Shown piece by piece: positions 24,140 through 33,741 of a DNA stretch of 64,000 nucleotides. The DNA is taken from positions 38,073 to 102,072 of the forward strand of contig JAHBWC010000017.1 of the NCBI GenBank assembly GCA_019637225.1, given 5' to 3'. Within the stretch, counting starts at the first letter, position 1, and every line of letters starts with the position of its first letter. The notes below the pieces were generated by a model that saw nothing but the letters and a program-made list of their open reading frames with translations, searched no databases and was not told the DNA's origin. A program made the translations under genes and the position numbers. The DNA comes from Labilithrix sp. (GTDB lineage Bacteria; Myxococcota_A; Polyangia; Polyangiales; Polyangiaceae).

Positions 24140-24946
24140 TCAGAGCGGCGCGAGGAAGCGCTCGACGGCCTCGTGGAACGCGGACGGGTTCTCGACGTTC
24201 GCGAGGTGACCGGCGCCCGGGAGCAGCGCGAGCGTCGCTCGTGGGATCACCTTCGCCATCGCCTCGGCGATCGACGGAGGCGTCACTGTGTCCTCGGTCC
24301 CGACGACGACGAGCGTCGGGACACGGATGGCGGGGAGGTCGGGCCGCGCGTCCGGGCGGTCGCGCAGCGCGATGAGCGCCTTCACGATCGCCTCAGCGGG
24401 GATGGACGCCATTCGATCGCGGAGGCGCGCCATCACCTCGGGACGTGAGGCGCGCGTGGTCTCGCCCGTGGCGTTCGCGAGCATGCCCTCGATGAGCTCC
24501 GCGGTGCCGTCTCGCTCGATGCGCGCGATCGACGCGTCGCGCTTCTCGCGCGCCTCGGCGTCGTCGGGCTCCGCGCGGGTGTCGGCGAGGATGAGGGCGT
24601 GGAGACGATCGGGGTGGCGGCGCGCGAACGCGAGCGCGACGTAGCCGCCCATCGAGAGACCGCCCATCACGACGGGCGACGTGACCTCGAGCGCGTCGAG
24701 CAGCGCGGCGACGTCGTCGGCCATGGCGTCGATCGAGGGAGGTACGGCCTCGTCGAACGGGGCCGTGTGCCCGAAGCCGCGGAGGCTCGGAGCGATGACG
24801 TGGCGCCTCGCCGAGAGCGCGTCGACCTCGCCTTCCCATACCTCTGCCGTGAACGGGAAGGGATGCAGGAGCACGAGCGGCACCCCGGAGCCCCGCTCGA
24901 GCAGCTCGGTGTGCGCGCGTGCGGTGTCGATCTCCCTCGTCGCCAT
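24140..24946 (-). CDS. Alpha/beta hydrolase (3-oxoadipate enol-lactonase-like)
   Basis: A 268-aa cytoplasmic hydrolase. VPLVLLHPFPFTAEVW holds the oxyanion region, GGLSMGGYVAL carries the nucleophile Ser, PTLVVVGTEDTVTP the acid Asp, and PGAGHLANVENP the catalytic His. The overall pattern is that of the enol-lactonase/haloperoxidase branch. The substrate cannot be predicted, and no aromatic-degradation genes are nearby. The start ATG 24946 fits the family's N-terminus. It is convergent with the SIMPL gene (24 nt between stops) and divergent from the NTPase gene. Confidence 0.88.
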   Translation of the reverse strand: MATREIDTARAHTELLERGSGVPLVLLHPFPFTAEVWEGEVDALSARRHVIAPSLRGFGHTAPFDEAVPPSIDAMADDVAALLDALEVTSPVVMGGLSMGGYVALAFARRHPDRLHALILADTRAEPDDAEAREKRDASIARIERDGTAELIEGMLANATGETTRASRPEVMARLRDRMASIPAEAIVKALIALRDRPDARPDLPAIRVPTLVVVGTEDTVTPPSIAEAMAKVIPRATLALLPGAGHLANVENPSAFHEAVERFLAPL

Positions 24947-25046
24947 GCCGTCAGCGTAGTCCGCGCGCGACCCGGGTGGGAGCGCTCGTGACGGTGGATC
25001 CCGGGCTTCCTGCTGGGGCTTTGCGTTACACTTCGCCAGCTTGCAG

Positions 25047-28000
25047 GTGAGGACGCGCCGAACCCGTCGAGGGGGAGCGAGGCCCTGGGGCCTCGCTCGG
25101 GGTCTCGCTGCGCTCGTGACGCTCGTCCTCCTCGCGATCGCGCCGGGGGCGCGTGCGGCTCCGGAGAGCAACGCCGACGCCGCGCCCGCCGATGCCGCGC
25201 CGGCCGACGCGGTCGACGCCGACGCGCCTCGCGGGGACGCCGCGCGCGGTGACGTCGACGGCGAGCTCGAAGCGCTCGTCGCGGCAGGGCGCGCGGAGCT
25301 CTCCTCGCTCCTCGCGTTTCGCGAGGGTCGGCTCGGATCGCGGCGCAGCACCGAGCTCTTTCGGCTCGATCTCCGCGAAGAGGCCGCGGTGGAACGGAGC
25401 CTCGTCGAGACGACGCGAGCGCTCGAGATCGCGCGGATCCGGTTGCCGCGCGCGCCGGGTGCGTCCCCGTCGGGCACGACCGCGCGCGACCGCGACGCCG
25501 AGGCGCCGGGCGACGGAGGCGCGGCCGACGATCTCTTCACGGCGCCGCCCTCGGACGAGCTCTTGCGGCGCATCGCGGTACGGGCGCTCGAAGCGCGCGT
25601 CGAGATCCTCACACTCTCGACGCCGGAGCGCGTCGCGCTGATCGCCGCCGAGCAGGACGCCGTCCGCGCAGAGGCGACGCGGCGGGAGCGCGAGGACGCG
25701 TACCGAGAGGCTGCGCTGGCGGAGGAGGCCCAGCGCAAGGCGCTCCAGGCCGCGCAGGAGGCGCGAAGCAACGTCGAGCGCCAGCTGGCCGAGGTGCGAG
25801 CGCGCGTCGAGGCGGCGCGCGGGGCGCAGCTTCGCGTGCGCGCCGACATCGTCGAGAGCCGACGCGAGGCCGACGCGGCGGCGGCGACGCAGACGGCGAC
25901 GCTCGAGAAGGTGCGCCGCGACGTCTCGGTGGTCGCGCTCGGCAGCCCGGAGGCGGACGCTCTGTTCGATCGCGTCATCGGCGACCTCGTCGAGCTCCGG
26001 TCGCGCGCGGAGCGGCTCCTCGATCGCATCGAGCAGAACGCCCCCGCGCCGCGCCCCGCCGGGAGCGTCGATCTGCCGGGGACGAACGAGCCCGAGCTCG
26101 CGCGCGAGCGCGAGCGGCTCGTGGAAGAGCTGGCGAGGCTCGAGAAGGCGGCCGTGGCCCTCGAGACGGACGACCGCCAGGAGACGTGGACCGCGCTCCG
26201 CTCCGTGATGCACGCCGAGCGCGATCTCAACGGCCAGCAGATCGCTCTCCTTCGTCGCGTCTCGGACGCGAAGCGCGAGCGGCTGCTCGGCTTCGGTCCG
26301 GAGGGCCGGACCCAGGGGCTGCGCGAGGTGGCGCGCGTGAAGCTCGAGGTCCGGTGGCTCCGCGCGAGCGGCTGGGAGACGCTGCGCGAGACGTTGCACG
26401 AGCTCCGGCGGCCGACGGCGATCGCGCACGTCTCGTTCGAGCTCGTCGCGCTCGGGACGCTCCTCTGGGCGACGATGTTCGTTCGTCGCCGCCGCTCGCG
26501 CTGGCTCCGTCGGGCGCGGAACGCCGCGGCGCGCTCGGTTCGCCGACCGGCGGTGCTCCGCGCGCTCCAGCGTGGGACGTCCGCCCTCGACGCGGTCGGC
26601 GGCGAGCTCGTCGCGCTCGGCGCCGTGCTCCTCGTCCCGCAGATCCCCGGCCTCGACGTCTCGAGCAGCGCGTGGTCAGTGCCCTACACGCTGCTCCTCT
26701 GGTACTGGATCTACCGGCTGGCGCTGACGGTCACGCACCGAAGCCTGGCGTCGGCCGCGAGCCGCGGCGGTGTCCTCGCAGGCGAGGTCGGCGAGCGCAT
26801 CCTCCGCTCCGTTCGTCTCGTCGGTCGCTCGGCCTTCTTCTTCGCCGTGCTCCTCGCGAGCTCGGTGGCCGTCGTCGGCCGAGGCTACCTCCACGGCGTC
26901 GTCGTGCGCGCGGCGTGGCTGATGGCGGTCCCGATCGTCTTCATCCTCATCCGGCGCTGGCGCGACGACATCGCGAGCATGTACCTCCGCGTCCAGCCCG
27001 TCGGGACGCTGAGCCGCCTCGTCTCGAGGACGCGCACGCGCTGGGTCGGCTTCTTCGTCGTCCTCGTCGCCTTCCTCGTCCTGCTCGGGAGCGGCGTCGT
27101 CCGGGCGCTGCGCCGCTTCGTGCTCGGGTTCGAGCACTCGCGGAAGGCCCTCGCGTTCCTCTTCCGGCGCCGCCTCGAGCGGCAAGTCGCGCAGGGCGCG
27201 GCGGGCGACAAGCCTCGGCTCGAGCCCGAGGTCCTCGAGTTCTTCACCGAGGAGCCGATCGCCGGCGGGCACCTCGCGATCGAGCGCTACCCCGGGCTCG
27301 ACGACTTCGCCGAGCGCTTCGAGCGATGGCAGACGGGGAAGGCCGGCGGCTCCACGCTCGTCACCGGCAGAGCCGGCTTCGGCAAGACGTCATGGCTGCG
27401 CGCTGCCGCGCTGCGGTGCCGCGGTGTCCCCGTGACGCGGATCGACAATCGCCGTCGCGCGATCCGCCCGGCCGACGTCGTCGCCGCGATCGCCGACGCG
27501 ACCGGCGCGCCCTCGTCGACCACGGACGTCGAAGACCTCGCGCGCTACCTGTCGGGTCGAGGGAAGCAGGTCGTCACGGTCGACGACGCGCAGCTCTGGT
27601 TCCTGCGCGGGGGCGAGACGCTCGACGGCTGGCGCACGTTCGTCCGGCTGATGGAGCTCACGGGCGACGACGTTCTCTGGGTCGTCGCGTTCGCTCACTA
27701 CTCGTGGGAGCTCTTGTCGTGGATCGAGCGCGGTGAAGGGTGCTTCCGGACGGTCATCCACCTCGCGCCGTGGTCGGAGTCGGAGATCGGCAAGCTCCTC
27801 GAGCGCCGCAACGACGCGAGCGGCCTCGAGATCGTCTACGACGATCTCCTCATCGACGACGGCAACGACGGCAACGAGACCGCGCGCATTCTCACGACGA
27901 CGCGCGACTATAACCGCTTGATCTGGGACTACTCCGAGGGCTCTCCTCGCGTCGCCCTCCACGTCTGGGGTCGCGCGCTCGTGCACGACGGTCCTCGCCG

Positions 28001-28280
28001 CGCGCGTGTCCGGCTCTTCACGAACCCCGAGGCGCAAGTGCTCGAGGCGCTCGGAGAGCCGGCGAGGTTCGTGCTTGCGTCGATCGTCTGGCACGGGTGC
28101 CTGTCGCTCGACGAGGCCGCCGCGACGCTCGCGTTGCCGCGGCGCTCGTGCGAGGCCGCATTTCAGCACCTCGTGGAGCACGAGGTCGCCGAGCTCGAAG
28201 ACGGGGGCTTCCGGATCACGCCGCGGTGGTGGCCCGTGGTCCTCCGCTACCTGCGGCGCAAGCACCTGATCGAGACCTGA
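25047..28280 (+). CDS. Large membrane-anchored P-loop NTPase with periplasmic coiled coil
   Basis: About 1077 aa. Order of parts: signal peptide (about 1-36), then a long Arg/Glu/Ala-rich region (about 60-455) with strong coiled-coil character. This is predicted periplasmic and similar in style to the N-terminal parts of MscK/MscM channels. About six hydrophobic helices follow between 458 and 685, then a cytoplasmic NTPase. Walker A is GRAGFGKT (about 774-781), with a Walker B-like VVTVDDAQ about 80 residues later. A winged-helix-like tail closes the protein (CLSLDEAAATLALPRRSCEA). The NTPase resembles AAA/STAND modules, but no exact family was recognised. GTG 25047 was chosen; TTG 25041 is an alternative. 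The MscS gene begins 26 nt after the stop, so the two likely form one system. Confidence 0.75.
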   Translation: MRTRRTRRGGARPWGLARGLAALVTLVLLAIAPGARAAPESNADAAPADAAPADAVDADAPRGDAARGDVDGELEALVAAGRAELSSLLAFREGRLGSRRSTELFRLDLREEAAVERSLVETTRALEIARIRLPRAPGASPSGTTARDRDAEAPGDGGAADDLFTAPPSDELLRRIAVRALEARVEILTLSTPERVALIAAEQDAVRAEATRREREDAYREAALAEEAQRKALQAAQEARSNVERQLAEVRARVEAARGAQLRVRADIVESRREADAAAATQTATLEKVRRDVSVVALGSPEADALFDRVIGDLVELRSRAERLLDRIEQNAPAPRPAGSVDLPGTNEPELARERERLVEELARLEKAAVALETDDRQETWTALRSVMHAERDLNGQQIALLRRVSDAKRERLLGFGPEGRTQGLREVARVKLEVRWLRASGWETLRETLHELRRPTAIAHVSFELVALGTLLWATMFVRRRRSRWLRRARNAAARSVRRPAVLRALQRGTSALDAVGGELVALGAVLLVPQIPGLDVSSSAWSVPYTLLLWYWIYRLALTVTHRSLASAASRGGVLAGEVGERILRSVRLVGRSAFFFAVLLASSVAVVGRGYLHGVVVRAAWLMAVPIVFILIRRWRDDIASMYLRVQPVGTLSRLVSRTRTRWVGFFVVLVAFLVLLGSGVVRALRRFVLGFEHSRKALAFLFRRRLERQVAQGAAGDKPRLEPEVLEFFTEEPIAGGHLAIERYPGLDDFAERFERWQTGKAGGSTLVTGRAGFGKTSWLRAAALRCRGVPVTRIDNRRRAIRPADVVAAIADATGAPSSTTDVEDLARYLSGRGKQVVTVDDAQLWFLRGGETLDGWRTFVRLMELTGDDVLWVVAFAHYSWELLSWIERGEGCFRTVIHLAPWSESEIGKLLERRNDASGLEIVYDDLLIDDGNDGNETARILTTTRDYNRLIWDYSEGSPRVALHVWGRALVHDGPRRARVRLFTNPEAQVLEALGEPARFVLASIVWHGCLSLDEAAATLALPRRSCEAAFQHLVEHEVAELEDGGFRITPRWWPVVLRYLRRKHLIET

Positions 28281-28306
28281 GCGCAGAACCGAACGCGGAG
28301 GCCAAG

Positions 28307-29167
28307 ATGGACGGGACGACACAGGACGCGAATCTGTTCGAAGTGATCCGCGTCGGCGGCCTCGCGACGGCGGTCCTCGTCCTCGCCGGCACCTACGTGC
28401 TCGTGCGGTTCACCACGAGCGCGCTCCAGGGCGTGGGAGCGCGCTGGGCCGACAAGCGGCTCCTCATCAACCAGGTCGCGACGCTCCTTCGTTTCGTGAT
28501 CTGGCTCGTCGGGCTCGGGATCGCGCTCGCGCTCTCGGTCAACCTCACCCGCGAGGTCCTGCTCGCGCTCGGCGGCACCGCCGCCGTGACGATCGGCTTC
28601 GCGCTGAAGGACCTCGCGGCGTCGATCCTCGCGGGCGTCATCATCATCGTCGACCGGCCGTTCCAGGTGGGCGATCGGGTGACGTTCGGGACCGTCTACG
28701 GGGAGATCGCGTCGATCGGCCTCCGCTCGGTGCGCCTCGTCACGCTCGAGGACGTCGTGGTCACCATCCCGAACAACAAGTTTCTCACCGACGTCGTGAG
28801 CTCCGGCAACTGGGGAGCGCTCGACATGACGATGCAGATCGAGTTCTTCATCGGCGTCGACCAGGACATCGCGCTCGCCGAGCGCATCGTCGGCGACGCG
28901 CTCACGAGCTGCCGGTACGCCTACGCCAAGAAGCCGTGGGACGTGTTCGTGAACCAGGTGATCCACGAGAACGTGCCCGCGCTCCGGCTGCGCGCGCGAG
29001 CTCACGTCATCGACGTGAAGTACGAGCGGGAGTTCGAGACCGACCTCACCAAGCGCGTCATGGCGGCGTTCCAGAAGCACCGGGTCCTCCCGCCGGCGCT
29101 GCTGCATCGGAGCCTCGAGGCGCCGGGGATGCCCATCCCCGCGACCTCCGCCACCCTCCCGAGCTGA
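28307..29167 (+). CDS. Small-conductance mechanosensitive channel (MscS family)
   Basis: A 286-aa inner-membrane channel. Hydrophobic helices lie at about 14-32 and 60-80. The pore helix (LLALGGTAAVTIGFALKDLA, then ASILAGVIII) ends at DRPFQVGDRV, the start of the MscS beta domain (YGEIASIGLRSVRL, VTIPNNKFLTDVV). The Gly/Ala packing of the pore helix is conserved. The C-terminal alpha/beta cage is present (VIDVKYEREFETDLTKRVMA). It lacks a large periplasmic domain, but the preceding gene encodes one fused to an NTPase. That pairing suggests the two proteins cooperate in sensing or gating. Confidence 0.93.
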   Translation: MDGTTQDANLFEVIRVGGLATAVLVLAGTYVLVRFTTSALQGVGARWADKRLLINQVATLLRFVIWLVGLGIALALSVNLTREVLLALGGTAAVTIGFALKDLAASILAGVIIIVDRPFQVGDRVTFGTVYGEIASIGLRSVRLVTLEDVVVTIPNNKFLTDVVSSGNWGALDMTMQIEFFIGVDQDIALAERIVGDALTSCRYAYAKKPWDVFVNQVIHENVPALRLRARAHVIDVKYEREFETDLTKRVMAAFQKHRVLPPALLHRSLEAPGMPIPATSATLPS

Positions 29168-29185
29168 CGGGCGTATCATCCTGCG

Positions 29186-30199
29186 GTGCGTCGCCTCGCG
29201 GTTCTCGTCGCGGCTGCTTCGGCGATCGGCCTCGCGTGCGGCGGTGGCGCGCGCGGAGGGCGCGAGAGCGCGCGTGCGCCCCGCGGGACGCACGCAGCGA
29301 GCGAGGCGGGGGCAGGCGCCGCCCCCGCGTCGCAAGTGGACGCCACGCGCGACGCCGGCGCGTGCGCGGACTGCCACCGCGCCGAGGCCATGGAATGGAG
29401 CGCGTCGCTCCACCACGGGTCCTTCACCGACGCCGACTTCCAGGCGTCGTTCGCGGTCGAGCCGCTCCAGTTCTGCTTCGACTGCCACGCGCCCGAGGCG
29501 AAGGCGCGGAGCGACGTCGCCGGAGCGCGCATCGGCGTCGGATGCGCCTCGTGCCACACGGTCGCGAGCGGGCACGGGAGCGAGAACGCCGTCGCCGGCA
29601 CCGCGAGCTGCGCTTCGTGCCACGAGTTCACGTTCCCCGGGCGCTCCGCGCTCATGCAGTCGACGATCTCCGAGCACGCGCGATCGTCGTCGTCGCGGAC
29701 GGCGTGCGCGACGTGCCACATGGCCCGCGCGCCGGACGGGCATCGCGATCATCGCTTCGACGTCTCGCGGAACGTCACGCTCCTCCGCGCGTCGCTCGAC
29801 GTCGCGCCGCGACGCACCGAGGCCGGGCTCGAGCTGACGCTCGCCGCCCGCGACGTGGGGCATGCGCTGCCGACGGGGGATCTCTTCCGGCGCCTCCGCG
29901 TCTCCGTGCGCGCCGAGTCGGCCGATGGCGCGCACCTCGGCGAGGACGAGGTCATCCTCGCGAGGCGTTTCGATCGAAGGCGCGGCGTCCCCGACGAGAG
30001 TCAGGACACCCGGGTCTTCGGCGCACGTACGGTGCGCGTCGAGGGCGAGTGGATCGCCGGCGCGGCCCGGATCGAGTACGAGGTCGTGTACGAGCGCGTC
30101 GCGCAGACCTTCGACGTACGGGACGTCCGCGGTGGCCTCCAGCGCCGCGAGTCGGTGTTCGCGAGCGTCGTCCTCGCCGAGGGCTCGCTGGCGAGGTAG
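29186..30199 (+). CDS. Five-heme c-type cytochrome lipoprotein
   Basis: A 337-aa predicted lipoprotein (LACGGG, Cys 18) with five CxxCH heme-binding motifs: CADCH (60-64), CFDCH (97-101), CASCH (120-124), CASCH (142-146) and CATCH (174-178). Spacing of this kind is seen in the cytochrome c554/multiheme family. The C-terminal ~150 residues lack further motifs and look beta-rich. It probably transfers electrons in the periplasm or at the outer membrane; the donor and acceptor are unknown. GTG 29186 is 18 nt after the MscS stop, so it may share that transcript. Confidence 0.9.
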   Translation: MRRLAVLVAAASAIGLACGGGARGGRESARAPRGTHAASEAGAGAAPASQVDATRDAGACADCHRAEAMEWSASLHHGSFTDADFQASFAVEPLQFCFDCHAPEAKARSDVAGARIGVGCASCHTVASGHGSENAVAGTASCASCHEFTFPGRSALMQSTISEHARSSSSRTACATCHMARAPDGHRDHRFDVSRNVTLLRASLDVAPRRTEAGLELTLAARDVGHALPTGDLFRRLRVSVRAESADGAHLGEDEVILARRFDRRRGVPDESQDTRVFGARTVRVEGEWIAGAARIEYEVVYERVAQTFDVRDVRGGLQRRESVFASVVLAEGSLAR

Positions 30200-30209
30200 A
30201 ACGTCCTCG

Positions 30210-32060
30210 ATGCGAAGCGTCAACGTCTGCGTGATCCCGGCTGTCCTCGCGCTGGTCGCCTGCAAATCGGTGACGAGCGACGGACGCGACCGCCCGCCGA
30301 CGGCGCCGAGCGAGACCCCTCCGCCGGTCGCATCCTCGCCGATCGCCTCGAGCGACGCCGGCGTCCCCGCGCCGCCCGTCCCGGAGGCGCCGCTCGCCTG
30401 GGGAACGCGCCCCGCGACGAAGGGACCGCTCTTCGCGGTCGTCGACGGGATGTGCGTTCACGGCGAGATCTGGCCGACCGGAGGCAGCGCGCTCTACACC
30501 TACGGCAACGGCACGGGCCCTTGGACGCGCGGCAGCGACACGACGCTCGCGCGCTTCGTCGACGACGGACTCGACGTGAGCGAGAGCGTGACGAAGACGA
30601 CGGACGCCGAGGCGTGGAGCACCGTCGCGCCGTTCGGCGTCGAGGGCACCTGGCCCACGGCCGTCCTCTACAGCTCCGACCAGGGCAACGGCCGCATGCG
30701 CGACTGGCCGAGCATCTGGACCCACGGCGACGGCGGCTGGAAGCTCGTGGCGAGCCATCGGGAGGCGGGCTCGCCCGACTACCTCGCGCCCACGATCTTC
30801 CGGCGCCACGTCGTGAGCGCGCGCCGGACCTTCACCACGTACGACGAGATGTCGAAGGTCGTCACGTTCAAGGCGGTTCCGCTCGAGAAAGACGCGCCGC
30901 CGATCGAAAACCTCGCCGCGCTCGGGCGCGCCGGCTTCTTCCCGAATCGGCTCGTCGCCAACGAGACGACGCTCTTCGCGCTCGGCGGCGTGGAGCAGGG
31001 GAGCGCCTCGAAGCCCGTCCTGCGCGTCCTCGCCGGCGGCGCGGGTCGAGAGATCGCGGTGCCCGAGGGGGAGATCCGCGTGCTCTCGACGCGCCCGAGC
31101 CTCGTCCTCCAGATCGACAAGGCGAGGATCGCCCGGCTGGACGGCGACAAGCTCGTCGCGGTCGACGTCCGGCTCCCCGCGAAGGAGACGATCACGAGCG
31201 CCTCCGTCGCGCCGAACGGCGACGTCTGGATCCTGCCGTCGGGGCGAAAGTCCGTGATCGTCGCCCGCGCCGACGGAAAGCTCGACGAGCTCGCGCTTCC
31301 CGCGGCGGCGTCGCCGCGGCCGAAGGAGGCCGTGCAGCACTGGCCGATGTCGGGCGCGGCGCTCGCGGGCGTCGACGTCGACGATCCGTACGTGATCGGC
31401 GAGGGAGGCTCGCTCTTTCATTTCGCCGCGGGCCAGTGGCGAGAGGTCGAGCTGCCCGAGCCGCCGTTCGCTGCGACCGGGAAGTACCAGGCGCAAGCCG
31501 TCGTCGTGCCTTCGAAGGGCGACGTCTACGTGAACGCCGGCTACGCCGAGAAGGGCGTCGGCTGGAAGACGGTCGAGCGCTATCGGGCCGTGCTCAGGAA
31601 CAAGCGACCCAAGGAGGTCCTCCGGTGCAACGAGCCCTGGGGTGGCTCGAATGCGGGGAGCGGTCGCGGCTTCATGAGCTTCCCGCCGCTCGCCGACGAG
31701 TCCTGCGCGACGCCCTTCGTCGTGCTCCTGCGGACCGCCTACGCCCTCGGCTCCAGCTACCCGGTGTACGTCTACGATCGCAAGAGCGACTACCCGTCCG
31801 TCCGCGCCGCGATCAAGGCGACGCCGGGCCTCGGCGCGTCGGTCGACCTCGTCGAGGTCGTCTCCGGCACGCAGCGCTACCTCGGCGCGCGCGTCCCGAA
31901 CGTCGCCGCTGGACGCGAGCTCGCGGCGGCGGTCGCGAAGAAGGTCACGGCCGTCGCCGAGACTCGTCCGGAGATCGTCTGCGGCACCCCCAAGGAGGAT
32001 CGCCTGCTCCACGTCGACGTCGCGACGGGAAAGGTCGCGACGCCGATCGAGGCGCGCTGA
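30210..32060 (+). CDS. Large predicted lipoprotein, unknown function
   Basis: A 616-aa lipoprotein. The signal MRSVNVCVIPAVLALVAC is followed by a Pro/Ser/Ala-rich linker to about residue 60. The body has a repeated beta pattern (ETTLFALGG, SVAPNGDVWILPSGRKSVIV, PSKGDVYVNAGYAEKG), suggestive of a beta-propeller. A C-terminal segment has several cysteines (RCNEPWGGS, ADESCATPF, EIVCGTPKED). No family was recognised. The ATG at 30210 starts ten bases after the cytochrome stop, so it probably belongs to the same operon. Confidence 0.78.
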   Translation: MRSVNVCVIPAVLALVACKSVTSDGRDRPPTAPSETPPPVASSPIASSDAGVPAPPVPEAPLAWGTRPATKGPLFAVVDGMCVHGEIWPTGGSALYTYGNGTGPWTRGSDTTLARFVDDGLDVSESVTKTTDAEAWSTVAPFGVEGTWPTAVLYSSDQGNGRMRDWPSIWTHGDGGWKLVASHREAGSPDYLAPTIFRRHVVSARRTFTTYDEMSKVVTFKAVPLEKDAPPIENLAALGRAGFFPNRLVANETTLFALGGVEQGSASKPVLRVLAGGAGREIAVPEGEIRVLSTRPSLVLQIDKARIARLDGDKLVAVDVRLPAKETITSASVAPNGDVWILPSGRKSVIVARADGKLDELALPAAASPRPKEAVQHWPMSGAALAGVDVDDPYVIGEGGSLFHFAAGQWREVELPEPPFAATGKYQAQAVVVPSKGDVYVNAGYAEKGVGWKTVERYRAVLRNKRPKEVLRCNEPWGGSNAGSGRGFMSFPPLADESCATPFVVLLRTAYALGSSYPVYVYDRKSDYPSVRAAIKATPGLGASVDLVEVVSGTQRYLGARVPNVAAGRELAAAVAKKVTAVAETRPEIVCGTPKEDRLLHVDVATGKVATPIEAR

Positions 32061-32172
32061 CTCGAGCGATCGCGAGGGCCGCCGAGCTGCGGGGGCGCGA
32101 CAGGACGAGCTCCGCGTGGCTCGAGCCTGCGGGCACGCGCATTGCGTCGGTGGGTCCTCCGGAGGCGCACTG

Positions 32173-32925
32173 ATGAATACGACGATTCACTGGCTGACCA
32201 CGGCCTTCGACGGTCTCGTGGCGTTTCTACCGAACCTCGTCGCCGGGCTGGTCCTACTGCTCGTCGGCTGGCTGATCGCCAGCATCCTGGCGCGCGTGAC
32301 CCGGGCGCTCGCGCGCAGGCTCGGCTTCGATCGGCTCATGGCGAAGCTCGGCCTCATGAACGCGAGCACGAACGAGCCGGCCGCCGGCTCGCACTGGCTC
32401 GGCTCGATCGTCTACGCGATCGTCATGGTCGTGGCCGTTCTGCAGGCGTCGCGGGCGTGGAAGCTCGACTTCATCGCCAACGGGCTCGCGACGGTGATCG
32501 CCTACCTGCCCCACGCGCTCGGCGCGGCGCTCGTCTTCGGCGCGGCGCTGCTCATCGGCAACTGGGTGCGCGATCGCTTCTACCGTGCGCGCGCGGTCGA
32601 GCCGGTCGCCGGCGACGTGGACACGGCCGTGGTCTCGGCGCCGCCGCGGTTCTTGCCGGGGCTCGTGCGCGGCGCGATCATCGCCGTGGGCGCGTTCATG
32701 GCGCTCCGCGAGCTGCAGATCGCTCCCGAGATCGTCAACGCCGCGTTCATGTTCACCATCGGCGCCCTCGCGGTGGCGGGCGCGCTCGCCTTCGGGCTCG
32801 GCGGTCGAGAGGTCGCTGGCCGGATGGCGCAGTCCTGGTGGGAGCGCCGCGGCGCGCTCTCGCGCGGGCTGCCCTCGGCGTCGGCAGCGCCGTCGTCGGG
32901 AGGTCGCGTCGAGGTCAGCGCGTAG
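32173..32925 (+). CDS. Mechanosensitive-channel-like membrane protein (TM_helix repeats)
   Basis: A 250-aa integral membrane protein with five or so hydrophobic segments. Each contains the pattern seen in conserved TM_helix (PF05552-type) proteins: FLPNLVAGLVLLLVGWLIA at about 17-35, YLPHALGAALVFGAALLIG at about 117-135, then IGALAVAGALAFGLGGREVA near 205-225. This family is distantly related to MscS but lacks the beta domain and cage. GGAGG precedes ATG 32173 inside a perfect 10-bp palindrome (CCTCCGGAGG, 32156-32165), which could mask the site in mRNA. It is the second channel-like gene within 4 kb. Confidence 0.82.
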   Translation: MNTTIHWLTTAFDGLVAFLPNLVAGLVLLLVGWLIASILARVTRALARRLGFDRLMAKLGLMNASTNEPAAGSHWLGSIVYAIVMVVAVLQASRAWKLDFIANGLATVIAYLPHALGAALVFGAALLIGNWVRDRFYRARAVEPVAGDVDTAVVSAPPRFLPGLVRGAIIAVGAFMALRELQIAPEIVNAAFMFTIGALAVAGALAFGLGGREVAGRMAQSWWERRGALSRGLPSASAAPSSGGRVEVSA

Positions 32926-33102
32926 TCTCCCACCCGGCGCCACGCCGCGCCTGCGTGTGCGTGACGGATGCGCGAGAGGCGTAGGGCAAGACCTGCGCAG
33001 CTCACGGGATCGCCGCGCGAGGCGCGGCGATCTCGGCGGCCCGGCGGCGACTTCGGGGTCGGACGGCTCACGGGCGCCGCGCGCCGAGCTCGCAGAGGCT
33101 GC

Positions 33103-33663
33103 CTAGCGGCCGGGATTGCGCCACGCCGCGCGCTGCTTCTTTTGCGCCTTCTCGTCGGGCTCGGCGTTCATCAGCGTCTCGGCGCGCTTCGCGATCTTGC
33201 CGTCGTCGTTCGTGGCATCGGACAGATGGCGCAGGCTCTTGATGATGTCCGTGCGAACGAGCGAGGCATTCTTCTCGCCTTCGCAGTCGTGAAACCGGGT
33301 CTCGAGCGCCTTCAGTACGAGCTTGGTCTGCGCCGAGCCCGCCAGGCCCACACGCCAGAGCGACTGCAGCGTGTGGCGCGCGACGACGAAGCTCTCGTCG
33401 CGCATGACGGCTGCGACCGCGCGGAAGTCCTTCAGCATTCGGCCGTCGGGATCGCTGATGGCCATGCGCGCGAGCATCTGCGCGGCGAAGGAGCGCTTGT
33501 GAAGGTCGGAGTGCTCGAGGTCGGCGACCAGCGTGCTCCAGACGTCGTACGCCCAGCTCACCTTCGCCTCGGTGAGCTCGAAGAGGCGGACGAGCGCCTC
33601 GTAGGACCTCGTCTTGTCGCCCGAGTCACGGGCGGCGAACAGCTCTCGAACGTCGCGGTTCAT
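33103..33663 (-). CDS. HEAT-like alpha-helical protein
   Basis: A 186-aa soluble protein, almost entirely helical. It has two or three HEAT/armadillo-like units ([50 protein letters not shown], then [12 protein letters not shown]). It ends in a basic tail. Such repeats mediate protein-protein contacts. No catalytic motif is visible, and the function is unknown. The gene is divergent from the hybrid kinase gene, with 78 nt between the two starts, which would fit a shared regulatory region. Confidence 0.75.
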   Translation of the reverse strand: MNRDVRELFAARDSGDKTRSYEALVRLFELTEAKVSWAYDVWSTLVADLEHSDLHKRSFAAQMLARMAISDPDGRMLKDFRAVAAVMRDESFVVARHTLQSLWRVGLAGSAQTKLVLKALETRFHDCEGEKNASLVRTDIIKSLRHLSDATNDDGKIAKRAETLMNAEPDEKAQKKQRAAWRNPGR

Positions 33664-33741
33664 CCTATCCCTCGGGCCGAACTCTACCACCGCAACATCT
33701 CGATACGACTTCATCCCGATAGCTCTATTCTGTGCAGCCCC

